Position numbers and translations under genes: made by a program. This document shows, one piece after another, positions 1 through 6,913 of a DNA stretch of 37,799 bases. The DNA lies in contig CAZTFC010000024.1 in NCBI GenBank assembly GCA_964612075.1, forward strand, positions 1 through 37,799, written 5' to 3'. The stretch comes from UBA2219 sp964612075. Lineage in GTDB: Bacteria; Desulfobacterota; Deferrimicrobia; Deferrimicrobiales; Deferrimicrobiaceae. The notes under the pieces were generated by a model. It was not told the origin of the DNA, did not search any database, and was given only the letters and a program-made list of their open reading frames with translations. Position 1 is the first letter of the stretch. Every line of letters begins with the position of its first letter.

Positions 1-51
1 TCCCGCATGGCCGGCCAGCTCAACGACTCGGCGAGCTGGTTCCGGATCTGA
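1..51 (+). CDS. C-terminal fragment of an upstream gene, possibly a chemoreceptor
   Basis: The window opens inside a reading frame that ends at a TGA at 49-51; the last residues read SRMAGQLNDSASWFRI. Many methyl-accepting chemotaxis proteins end in a helix of the form LxxLVxxFxI, and the chemotaxis genes further right make that plausible, but sixteen residues cannot establish a family. A GC-rich hairpin follows immediately. Confidence 0.5.
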   Translation, partial: SRMAGQLNDSASWFRI

Positions 52-64
52 CAGGGGCCGCGTC

Positions 65-92
65 GGGGCCCCCCATCCCTCCGGGGGGCCCC
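65..92. terminator. GC-rich hairpin between convergent genes
   Basis: A perfect 10-bp inverted repeat (GGGGCCCCCC at 65-74 and GGGGGGCCCC at 83-92) with an 8-nt loop sits between the end of the plus-strand fragment and the end of the minus-strand small gene. There is no clear U-tract on either side, so bidirectional termination is inferred from position and stem strength. Confidence 0.55.
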
Positions 93-99
93 TCCTCCC

Positions 100-309
100 T
101 CACGCCGGTTTCGAGAAGATCCACATCCCGTCCGCCAGGGCTCCATCCAGGTCCAGGGGGAACCCGTTCCCGTCCTCGACCCGCACTTCGCCGCCGAGCG
201 CGCGCTCATACAGCGACTGGTCGGCCGCGATGAGGGCGTGTCGGACCCGCATCCCCCGGTGGAGCGACACCGTGCTGCCGTTCACGGAAACCTGAACCCG
301 CTCTTCCAT
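100..309 (-). CDS. Small conserved-looking protein, beta-grasp-like pattern
   Basis: A 69-residue protein with no signal peptide or membrane segment. It starts VQVSVNGSTVSLHRGMRVRHAL and later has a G-x-V-x-V-x-D-x-x-G stretch and a closing L-A-D-G. The order of a strand with 'VNG', a turn, a 'G-x-x-V-x-x-A-L' helix start and later strands recalls small beta-grasp (ThiS/TGS/2Fe-2S ferredoxin-like) folds, but there is no C-terminal GG tail and no cysteine cluster, so it is neither a sulfur carrier nor a ferredoxin. It begins 13 bp after the 5'-nucleotidase stop behind a GGGGGAGGG ribosome binding site, so it is probably the last gene of the kinase-nucleotidase operon. Function unknown. Confidence 0.7.
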   Translation of the reverse strand: MEERVQVSVNGSTVSLHRGMRVRHALIAADQSLYERALGGEVRVEDGNGFPLDLDGALADGMWIFSKPA

Positions 310-322
310 CCTTCCCTCCCCC

Positions 323-1837
323 TCATCGGACCACCTTGATCCGCCCTTCCACGCGGGGGCTGACGGGAGAACCCGTCCGCAGGTATTCGAGGACCGCGTC
401 CCGGAAATTTCCCCCCGCCGCCGCGCCGGTCCCTTCCCGGAACGCGTCGAACCGGTCGCCGCCGGCCGCCAGGAAATCGTTCACCGCCGCCCGGTACCTC
501 TTCTTCGGGTCCAGCGGCGCCCCCCCGATGCGCACATCCGAAACGCGGCTCCCCGCGGGCTTCGACAGGTCCGCCCGGAACGCGACGCCCGAAACCTGGA
601 GCATGCCGCTTTCGAGAGACGCTCCCCTCTCAAGCGCCGACACGATCCCGCTCCCCGTGAGCTCGACGGTCATGAGGGTGTTCTCGAAGGGGAGCATGGT
701 GTACACCTGCTCCAGGGTGATCTCCCCCCCGGGAAGGTCTGCGCGGATCCCGTAGGCGTTCATGAAGGCGACGTCCGCCCCCGTCGCGGCCCGCGCGGCA
801 TCGCACAGAAGGTTCCCCACGTTGGACTCGTCGTTGTCGTCCCGCACGAGATCCACGTCCGACTTTCCGACCACCCTGCGGAATTCCCCCGCCAGCCGCG
901 CGCGGTAGCTTCCCACGATCCGGGCGATCTCCGGATCCTCCGGGGCCCCGGGCGCCGCCAGGACCGGGAGGAGGCCGCTGCCGGATTCGGCATAGGAGAC
1001 CGACCCGGTCTTCGGGTCCGCCTCGAGGCGCACGACGCCGAGGTACATCCCGTGGGAGCCGGCCTGGGCCACCACGGTCCCGCCGACCCGGACGGGCTTC
1101 GTCACGGCCGTGTGGGTGTGGCCCCCGACGATCACGTCGATGCCCGGGACGGCCGCGGCCAGCTTCCGGTCCTCCTCGAACCCGAGGTGGGAAAGGACGA
1201 CGACCACGGCGGCCCCCTTCGACCGCGCCTCCCGCACGACCTCCGGAAGCGCGGAGACGGGATCCAGGAAAACCAGCCCCTCCACGTTGTCGCGCTTCGT
1301 CGTGTACGGCGTGTCGGGGGTGCTGACGCCGACGACGGCGATCCGGATCCCCTTCCGCTCGAGCAGGACGTACGGAAGGATCCCGGGGAGAAGGCGTCCC
1401 GCGTTGCCGGTGACGGTAGCGGACAGGAACGGGAACGACGCCCCGGAGCGCAGCTTCCGCAGGACATCGAGCCCCCAGTCGAATTCGTGGTTTCCGAGCG
1501 CCATGGCGTCGAAGGACAGGGAGTTCATGATCTCGAGGACCGGGGCGCCGTGGAACAGGTTGGAGGCCGGGGTCCCCTGGAACATGTCGCCGGCGGAGAG
1601 GAGGACGGTCCCGCCGGGGTCCTTCTCCCGCTCCCGCCGGATCCGCCCCGCCAGCAGGGCCGCCCCGCCGGTCGGGACGTTGTCGATCCCCGGCTTCGGC
1701 TTTGCCGGCTCCAGCCTCCCGTGGAAATCGTTCACGTGCAGGATGGTGAGGCCGATGCCCGGGACGGAGGCAGCCGCCGCGGACCGCGGGCAGGAAAGGG
1801 CGATCAGCGCGGCAAGAAGAAAAAACGCGGCCCTCAT
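323..1837 (-). CDS. Exported 5'-nucleotidase / UshA-family metallophosphoesterase
   Basis: A 504-residue member of the bifunctional 5'-nucleotidase / 2',3'-cyclic nucleotide phosphodiesterase family, which hydrolyses nucleotides outside the cytoplasm. Residues 1-22 form a Sec signal peptide (hydrophobic run AAFFLLAALIAL, then SAAAA). The dinuclear-metal motifs are in order: HVNDFHG (D37, H39), SAGDMFQGT (D84), GNHEFDWG (N116, H117), LSHLG near 215 and GGHTHT near 240. The C-terminal substrate-binding domain follows, with N-V-G-N-L-x-C-D-A and the NAYGIRADLP stretch. An in-frame start 13 codons upstream overlaps the kinase gene and gives a non-signal-like N-terminus, so the ATG directly before the signal peptide was chosen; it lies 4 nt after the kinase stop. 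The true substrate is not readable from sequence. Confidence 0.92.
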   Translation of the reverse strand: MRAAFFLLAALIALSCPRSAAAASVPGIGLTILHVNDFHGRLEPAKPKPGIDNVPTGGAALLAGRIRREREKDPGGTVLLSAGDMFQGTPASNLFHGAPVLEIMNSLSFDAMALGNHEFDWGLDVLRKLRSGASFPFLSATVTGNAGRLLPGILPYVLLERKGIRIAVVGVSTPDTPYTTKRDNVEGLVFLDPVSALPEVVREARSKGAAVVVVLSHLGFEEDRKLAAAVPGIDVIVGGHTHTAVTKPVRVGGTVVAQAGSHGMYLGVVRLEADPKTGSVSYAESGSGLLPVLAAPGAPEDPEIARIVGSYRARLAGEFRRVVGKSDVDLVRDDNDESNVGNLLCDAARAATGADVAFMNAYGIRADLPGGEITLEQVYTMLPFENTLMTVELTGSGIVSALERGASLESGMLQVSGVAFRADLSKPAGSRVSDVRIGGAPLDPKKRYRAAVNDFLAAGGDRFDAFREGTGAAAGGNFRDAVLEYLRTGSPVSPRVEGRIKVVR

Positions 1838-1841
1838 GAGA

Positions 1842-4208
1842 TCACTGTCTCCGGCCGGCCGGGGGAATCGCCCCACGAACCGCCCGGACCAGCGCGTCCC
1901 GGGAGAACGGCTTATATAGGAAGTGAACCCCCTCCTCCAACAGGCCGCTCTTGATGAACAGTTCCTTCGAATAGCCGGACATGAACAGCACGCCTATCCC
2001 CGGCCTCGCGCTTTCCGCCTTCCTCGACAACAACCGGCCGTTCATCCCGGGCATCGCCACATCCGTGAGAAGAAGGTCGAAGGGACGATCCGTGTCGCTC
2101 AGCAGGGAGACCGCCTCATCCGGTGTTCCCGCCGCAACGACCGAGTATCCCGATTCCTCCAGCATCCGCGCGGCCACGCCGCGCACTCCTGTCTCATCTT
2201 CCACCAGAAGGATCGTTCCGGACTTTTCTTCCTCCGGGCCCTCGGCGACGTCTCCCGCCGCCGCGGTCGGGAACATGTGCGCCTCCAGCCGGGGGATGCA
2301 GATCCGGAACGCCGTCCCGCGGCCCGGTTCGCTCCGGACCCCGATGCACGCCTCGTTCTGCCGGACGATCCCGTAAATGGTGGAAAGGCCGAGGCCGGTG
2401 CCCTGCCCGAGCTGCTTCGTCGTGAAAAAGGGCTCGAAGACGTGCGACAGGGTTTCCTTGTCCATCCCGGCTCCGGTGTCCGTCACCTCGAGCAGGACGT
2501 AGTCTCCCGGCGCCCGGACGGAGCCATCGGGGAATTCCTCCTTTTCCCCGAACCGCCCGTTCCGGGTGACGATCGTCAACCTGCCACCCTCCGGCATGGC
2601 GTCCCGTGCGTTGAGCGCGAGGTTCACGAGGATCTGGTTCAGCTGGGACGAGTCGAACCGGACGTCCCAGAGGCCTTCCTCCGGGAGGACGACGAGGCGG
2701 ATGTCTTCTCCGATCAGCCGGAGGATCGTCTTCTCCATCTCCGCCAGGAGGTCGTTCAGGTTCACGGCCCTGGGAGCGATGATCTGCTTGCGGGAAAAGG
2801 CGAGCAGCTGGCCGGTGACGTCGCGGGAATGGCCCGCCGCCTTCTCGATCTCCGCGAGGAATTGCTGCAGCGGGTCGCCCGCGGCGATCCGCCCCCTCAG
2901 AATTTCCGTGTACCCCAGAATGACGGTGAGCATGTTGTTGAAATCGTGGGCCACGCCTCCGGCGAGGCGCCCAACGGATTCCATCTTGTGCGCCTGGCGC
3001 AGCTGCTCCTCGAGCGCCTCCCTCTCCTTCTCCGCCCGCTTTCGCTCCGTAACGTCCCGGATCATTCCTATCATCCGGACCGGGGCGCCCTTTTCGTCGC
3101 GCTCCAGCTCGCCGACGTCGTGGATCCACCGTTCCTGTCCGTCGGAACGGCGGAGGATCCGGTACTCCCGGTCGAACCGGCCGCATTCCCCGGCGGCGAG
3201 AAGCCGGGATACGCGCAGCATCTCTTCCCTGTGGTCAGGGGCGATCAGATCCGCCCAACCGTCGATGTCCTTTGGATAATCCGGGCCGACGCCGGCGATG
3301 TCGTCCAGCACGGTCGAACTGCTCCAGGTCCCGGAACCCATGTCCACTACATAAGACCCCAGGCGCGCCACTTCCTGCGACCTCTTGAGAAGGCGCTCGC
3401 TCGCACGGAGCGCCTCTTCCGCGCGCTTGCGCTCCGTGACGTCCCGGATCATCCCGATCATGCGGACCGGTTTCCCTCGCCCGTCGAACTCCAGCTCGCT
3501 GACGTCGTGCACCCACCGTTCACGACCGTCGGACCGCCGGAGGATCCGGTACTCCCTGTCGAAGCGGCTTTGCTCCCCCCGCACAAACCGCTCATGCTCC
3601 GAAAGCAGGCCCTCCTTCTGCTCCGGAGCGGTGAGGGTCACCCAGTCGTCAAGGGACTTCGGCACCGTGCAATCGATGCCGAAAATGTCCTCCAATACGG
3701 CGGAGCCGGTCCACATTCCGGAGGCGAGATCCAGTTTATAGGACCCCAGGCGCGCCGCCTCCTGCGATCTCTTGAGAAGGCGCCCGCTCTCCCGCAGCGC
3801 CTCTTCGGTCCGCACGTCCGCGGTGATGTCGTGGATGAAACCGACGATGGCCGTGCCGTCTCCCGACGCGGGGCGATGGGAGATCACCAGCGCGGGGAAG
3901 TCGGTGCCGTCCTTCCTGCGCAGCCGCCGGGTGAATTTCAAGGCGCCGCCGGGCGGCACTTCTTCGATATATTTGGGCCAGGATCCTTCCGGGATCAGCG
4001 GGTCGATGTCCTGAATCCGGAGGCGGAGGAACTCCTTTTCGCCGTATCCGAAGGTTTCGCGGGCGTTTTCGTTGGATGAGACGATGTTCCCGGCACGATC
4101 GAACCGCAGGATGACGACCTCATCGTGTTCGTAAAGCGGCTTCTTCTCTCCCGGCACCTCGTCATCCCCTGGCGCAGATGAATTTTTCGATATTATTCCT
4201 TCCGGCAT
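1842..4208 (-). CDS. PAS-containing hybrid sensor histidine kinase with C-terminal receiver
   Basis: A 788-residue cytoplasmic hybrid kinase with no transmembrane segment. Domain order: PAS about 25-135, two more PAS/PAC modules about 145-265 and 270-395, HisKA about 405-470 with the phospho-accepting His in GGVAHDFNNML, HATPase about 510-640 (N-box NLALNARDAM, G1 DTGAGM, G2 GTGLGLS), and receiver about 665-785 (acidic VEDE, phospho-Asp in LLTDVAMPGMNG, Lys in YKPF). PAS2 and PAS3 are close copies of each other. The reading frame extends 71 codons upstream into the preceding kinase gene, so the ATG 38 bp after that gene's stop was chosen; the GGAGG lies 23 nt upstream, so translation may be coupled. 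The sensed signal and output partner are unknown. Confidence 0.9.
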   Translation of the reverse strand: MPEGIISKNSSAPGDDEVPGEKKPLYEHDEVVILRFDRAGNIVSSNENARETFGYGEKEFLRLRIQDIDPLIPEGSWPKYIEEVPPGGALKFTRRLRRKDGTDFPALVISHRPASGDGTAIVGFIHDITADVRTEEALRESGRLLKRSQEAARLGSYKLDLASGMWTGSAVLEDIFGIDCTVPKSLDDWVTLTAPEQKEGLLSEHERFVRGEQSRFDREYRILRRSDGRERWVHDVSELEFDGRGKPVRMIGMIRDVTERKRAEEALRASERLLKRSQEVARLGSYVVDMGSGTWSSSTVLDDIAGVGPDYPKDIDGWADLIAPDHREEMLRVSRLLAAGECGRFDREYRILRRSDGQERWIHDVGELERDEKGAPVRMIGMIRDVTERKRAEKEREALEEQLRQAHKMESVGRLAGGVAHDFNNMLTVILGYTEILRGRIAAGDPLQQFLAEIEKAAGHSRDVTGQLLAFSRKQIIAPRAVNLNDLLAEMEKTILRLIGEDIRLVVLPEEGLWDVRFDSSQLNQILVNLALNARDAMPEGGRLTIVTRNGRFGEKEEFPDGSVRAPGDYVLLEVTDTGAGMDKETLSHVFEPFFTTKQLGQGTGLGLSTIYGIVRQNEACIGVRSEPGRGTAFRICIPRLEAHMFPTAAAGDVAEGPEEEKSGTILLVEDETGVRGVAARMLEESGYSVVAAGTPDEAVSLLSDTDRPFDLLLTDVAMPGMNGRLLSRKAESARPGIGVLFMSGYSKELFIKSGLLEEGVHFLYKPFSRDALVRAVRGAIPPAGRRQ

Positions 4209-4246
4209 TCCCCGCTCAACGGGTTTCCTTTCCTCCGAACGGGGCC

Positions 4247-6550
4247 CTACCGGCTCGTGATCGCCGCCGCCATCGCCCGGGAAAGCTCCGCCCGGGTGAA
4301 CGGCTTCTTGATGAAAGGCGCTCCCGCCTCGATGATCCCCCGATCCGACATCTCGTCGGCCGTATAGCCCGACATGAACAGGACCTTCACCCCGGGCCGC
4401 AGCGACCGCACTTTTTTCCACAGCTCGGTGCCTTTCATCCCCGGCATCATCACGTCGGTCACCACGAGATCCACGGAGAAGCCCGGCTTGCCGAACATGT
4501 CCAGCGCCTCTTGGGGGGATCCCGCGCAGACGACTCCGTATCCCAGCCCCTCGAGCTGCCGCAGCACGAGCTCGCGCACCATGTCGTCGTCCTCCACCAG
4601 CAGGACGGAATGCGCGGCGGGTCCCGCCGCGACTTTATCCGGCAGAGCGGGCTCTTCCCCCGCGTCACCGGCCTCCGCCATCCGCGGGAAGTAGACGCGG
4701 AACACGGTCCCTTCCCCCGGCTCGCTGTCGGCCTCGATGAATCCGCCGCTCTGCTTCACGATCCCGTAGACGGTCGGAAGGCCCAGCCCGGTGCCTTTCC
4801 CCACGCCTTTCGTGCTGAAAAAGGGCTCGAAGATGTGGGACAGGGTTTCCCGGTCCATGCCGGCCCCCTCGTCGGCGACCGTGAGGCGGACATAGTCTCC
4901 GGGGGCCAGGGAGAAGCCCTTCCGGTCGCACCGCTCGTCGAGGCGCTCGTTGGCCGTGCCGATCGTCAACCGGCCGCCGTCCGGCATGGCGTCCCGCGCG
5001 TTGACCGCCAGGTTCAAAAGGATCTGGTCCATCTGCTCCGGGTCGACCAGCACGCTCCAGAGGCGCTCCCCGGGGAGAAAGTCGACGCGGATTCCCTCGC
5101 CGATCACCTTCCCCAGGGTCCTCGCCATCGCGGCGATCAGGTCGTTCAGATCCACGGCCTTCGGGGCGAGGATCTGCCGGCGGGAAAACGCGAGAAGCTG
5201 GGCCGTGATGTCCCTGGCGCGCCCTCCGGCCTTCTCGATCTCGTCCGCGTATTTCCGCACGGGGTCGCCTTCGGGGATCCGGCTGCGCATCAGGTCCGCG
5301 TACCCGAGGATGATAGCCAACAGGTTGTTGAACTCGTGCGCGACGCCCCCGGCGAGCCGCCCGACGGTTTCCAGCTTATGCGACCGTCGGAGGGCCTCCT
5401 CGATCTCCTCCCTCTCCCGTTCGGCCCGCTTCCGATCCGTCACGTCCAGGACCGTCCCGATCATGCGGACCGGCGTTCCCTTCTCGTCGAGCTCCAGCTC
5501 GCCGAGGCCGTGCACCCACCGCTGCGCCCCGTCGGAGCCGCGGACGATCCTGTACTCCTTGTCGAAGCGGTTGCATCCCCCGACGACGTGCTCCTGAAGG
5601 TAATCCCTCATCTGCTCCCTCTGCTCGGGGACGATGAGGGCGGCCCAGCCGGCGAGGTCCTTCGGATACCGGCCGTCGATGCCGAAGATCTCGTCCAGGA
5701 CGGGGGAACTGTCCCACTCTCCCGACGGTATGTCCAGCTTGTAGGACCCCAGGCGCGCCACCTCCTGCGATCGCCGCAGGAAATACTCGCTGTCGCGCAG
5801 CGCCTCCTCGATCTCCTTCCTGGCGGTGATGTCCGTATGCGTGCCCACCATCCGCAGGGGTTTCCCTCCCTCGTCCCGCGCGACGATTTTTCCGGTCGAG
5901 TAGATCCACTTGTAGGCGCCCGACCGGGTGCGCTGCCGGAACGCCAGCGAATAGCCCCCGCTCTCGCCGCACAGGTAGGCCCGGAATTTCCCGACGACGG
6001 AGTCCCTTTCCTCCGGGTGCAGCATCCCGATCCACGAATCGACCGTCAGCCGGAACGTCGCCGGATCGTACCCGAGCATCGAGGCGTACTCCGGGCTGAC
6101 CGTGACCTCCCCCGTCCGGAAATCCACGTCGTACAACCCCTGGTTCGCGGCCTTGAGCGCGAGCCGCAGCCGCTCCTCGCTTTCGCGCAGCGCCGCCTCC
6201 GTCCACAGGTCGGTGGAGACGTCGCAGATGAAGGCGACAACGGGACCGTCGCCGGGGGGCCCCGCCCGGTGGATTATCACCGTTGCCGGGAACAGGCTCC
6301 CGTCCTTCCTGCGCAGCTCCCGGACGGATCTGGCGGCGCCGCCGGCCGAAAGCCTCCCGAAAAAACCCTTTCGCTCCTCTTCGGTCGACCGGGGGTCGAT
6401 GTCGGAAAGCGACAGAACGGCCATCTCTTCCGCCGGATACCCGAACAGCTCGCAGGCCCGGCTGTCGGCGGAAAGGACCTTCCCGTCCGGGGCGAACCGC
6501 ACCACGGCCACCGCCTCGCGGCCGGGGAGCTCATTTTTCCGGTCGGGCAT
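4247..6550 (-). CDS. PAS-containing hybrid sensor histidine kinase with C-terminal receiver (paralogue)
   Basis: A 767-residue cytoplasmic hybrid kinase of the same architecture as its downstream neighbour: three PAS modules (about 10-125, 130-250, 260-375), HisKA about 385-450 with His in GGVAHEFNNLL, HATPase about 495-615 (NLAVNARDAM, DEGAGM, GTGLGLP) and a receiver about 645-765 (VEDDD, phospho-Asp in VVTDVMMPGM, Lys in KKPF). PAS3 closely resembles PAS2 and PAS3 of the next gene (shared SQEVARLGSYKLD start and VRMIG...DVTDRKRAE end), indicating module duplication within the pair. The ATG follows GGAGAGG at good spacing. It is the first gene of the probable four-gene operon; the 110 bp before it are AT-rich but contain no convincing promoter. 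Confidence 0.9.
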   Translation of the reverse strand: MPDRKNELPGREAVAVVRFAPDGKVLSADSRACELFGYPAEEMAVLSLSDIDPRSTEEERKGFFGRLSAGGAARSVRELRRKDGSLFPATVIIHRAGPPGDGPVVAFICDVSTDLWTEAALRESEERLRLALKAANQGLYDVDFRTGEVTVSPEYASMLGYDPATFRLTVDSWIGMLHPEERDSVVGKFRAYLCGESGGYSLAFRQRTRSGAYKWIYSTGKIVARDEGGKPLRMVGTHTDITARKEIEEALRDSEYFLRRSQEVARLGSYKLDIPSGEWDSSPVLDEIFGIDGRYPKDLAGWAALIVPEQREQMRDYLQEHVVGGCNRFDKEYRIVRGSDGAQRWVHGLGELELDEKGTPVRMIGTVLDVTDRKRAEREREEIEEALRRSHKLETVGRLAGGVAHEFNNLLAIILGYADLMRSRIPEGDPVRKYADEIEKAGGRARDITAQLLAFSRRQILAPKAVDLNDLIAAMARTLGKVIGEGIRVDFLPGERLWSVLVDPEQMDQILLNLAVNARDAMPDGGRLTIGTANERLDERCDRKGFSLAPGDYVRLTVADEGAGMDRETLSHIFEPFFSTKGVGKGTGLGLPTVYGIVKQSGGFIEADSEPGEGTVFRVYFPRMAEAGDAGEEPALPDKVAAGPAAHSVLLVEDDDMVRELVLRQLEGLGYGVVCAGSPQEALDMFGKPGFSVDLVVTDVMMPGMKGTELWKKVRSLRPGVKVLFMSGYTADEMSDRGIIEAGAPFIKKPFTRAELSRAMAAAITSR

Positions 6551-6660
6551 CGGCCTCTCCGATTAGCTATCAATAATAAATAGTATTTTCCCGTTTTCTT
6601 TCTTCGCGCAAGCGTTTTATTTGTCCCCGGACGCAACAGGAATCCCCCGTACCTCAAACA

Positions 6661-6694
6661 AAAAAGGGCGGGAGGGATACCTCCCCCCCGCCCC
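6661..6694 (-). terminator. Intrinsic terminator after the 11-codon gene
   Basis: On the minus strand a GGGCGGG...GGAGG arm, short TATC loop, and CCTCCCGCCC arm are followed by TTTTTTG, the classic stem plus U-tract. It lies about 20 nt beyond the stop of the small Cys-rich frame and separates it from the kinase operon. Confidence 0.85.
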
Positions 6695-6715
6695 GTTTCA
6701 TGGCCGGTGTTTACG

Positions 6716-6751
6716 CTACTTCTTGCCGCCGCATCCGCAGGTCTTGCACAT
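6716..6751 (-). CDS. 11-residue Cys-rich micropeptide MCKTCGCGGKK
   Basis: Reading the minus strand from the ATG at 6751 gives MCKTCGCGGKK then TAG. It is preceded by a strong GGGAGGG ribosome binding site 5-6 nt from the ATG, followed within about 20 nt by a U-tailed terminator, and preceded 40 nt upstream by a sigma-54-like motif, so the sequence looks like a complete tiny gene. The CxxCGCG pattern matches the nickel-binding N-terminus of HypB (MCxxCGC) in established families, and such a peptide could bind a soft metal through its three cysteines. No function is known to me; metal binding is inference. An alternative is a leader peptide or a small RNA whose internal ATG is fortuitous. Confidence 0.6.
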   Translation of the reverse strand: MCKTCGCGGKK

Positions 6752-6790
6752 GGCGCCCTCCCTTGTCCGTTCTTTCCGAATCCCTTTATC

Positions 6791-6806
6791 TGCCAGTTTG
6801 ATGCCA
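6791..6806 (-). promoter_or_regulatory. Candidate sigma-54 promoter for the 11-codon gene
   Basis: The minus strand reads TGGCATCAAACTGGCA. The GG and GC doublets are spaced as in the sigma-54 -24/-12 consensus (TGGCACG-N4-TTGCA), with mismatches at the C and G after TGGCA and at one T of the -12 element. The predicted start site near 6780 would leave a leader of about 30 nt before the MCKTCGCGGKK start codon. No enhancer site was identified. Confidence 0.5.
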
Positions 6807-6842
6807 GCCGCCGGCGAAAGATTCCGGGAACGGCGATTCGGC

Positions 6843-6870
6843 TAAAGAAATCCACACCCGCTGCCGATAA
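6843..6870 (+). promoter_or_regulatory. Sigma-28 (FliA)-type promoter of the first chemotaxis unit
   Basis: TAAAGAAA at 6843-6850 and a perfect GCCGATAA at 6863-6870 match the flagellar sigma-28 consensus (TAAA-N15-GCCGATAA), here with a 16-nt spacer counted from TAAA. The start site would fall near 6878, about 35 nt before the ATG of the soluble MCP-like gene. Confidence 0.8.
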
Positions 6871-6913
6871 GCGTTTTCAAGAATGATTGGGCGGTAATTC
6901 TCCCATACAGGAA

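Noticed and set aside
1923..6583. Very long plus-strand open frames opposite the two kinases
   Set aside because: Translations are Arg/Pro/His/Asp-rich with no domain pattern; they mirror the codon structure of the minus-strand kinases, a usual effect in GC-rich DNA.
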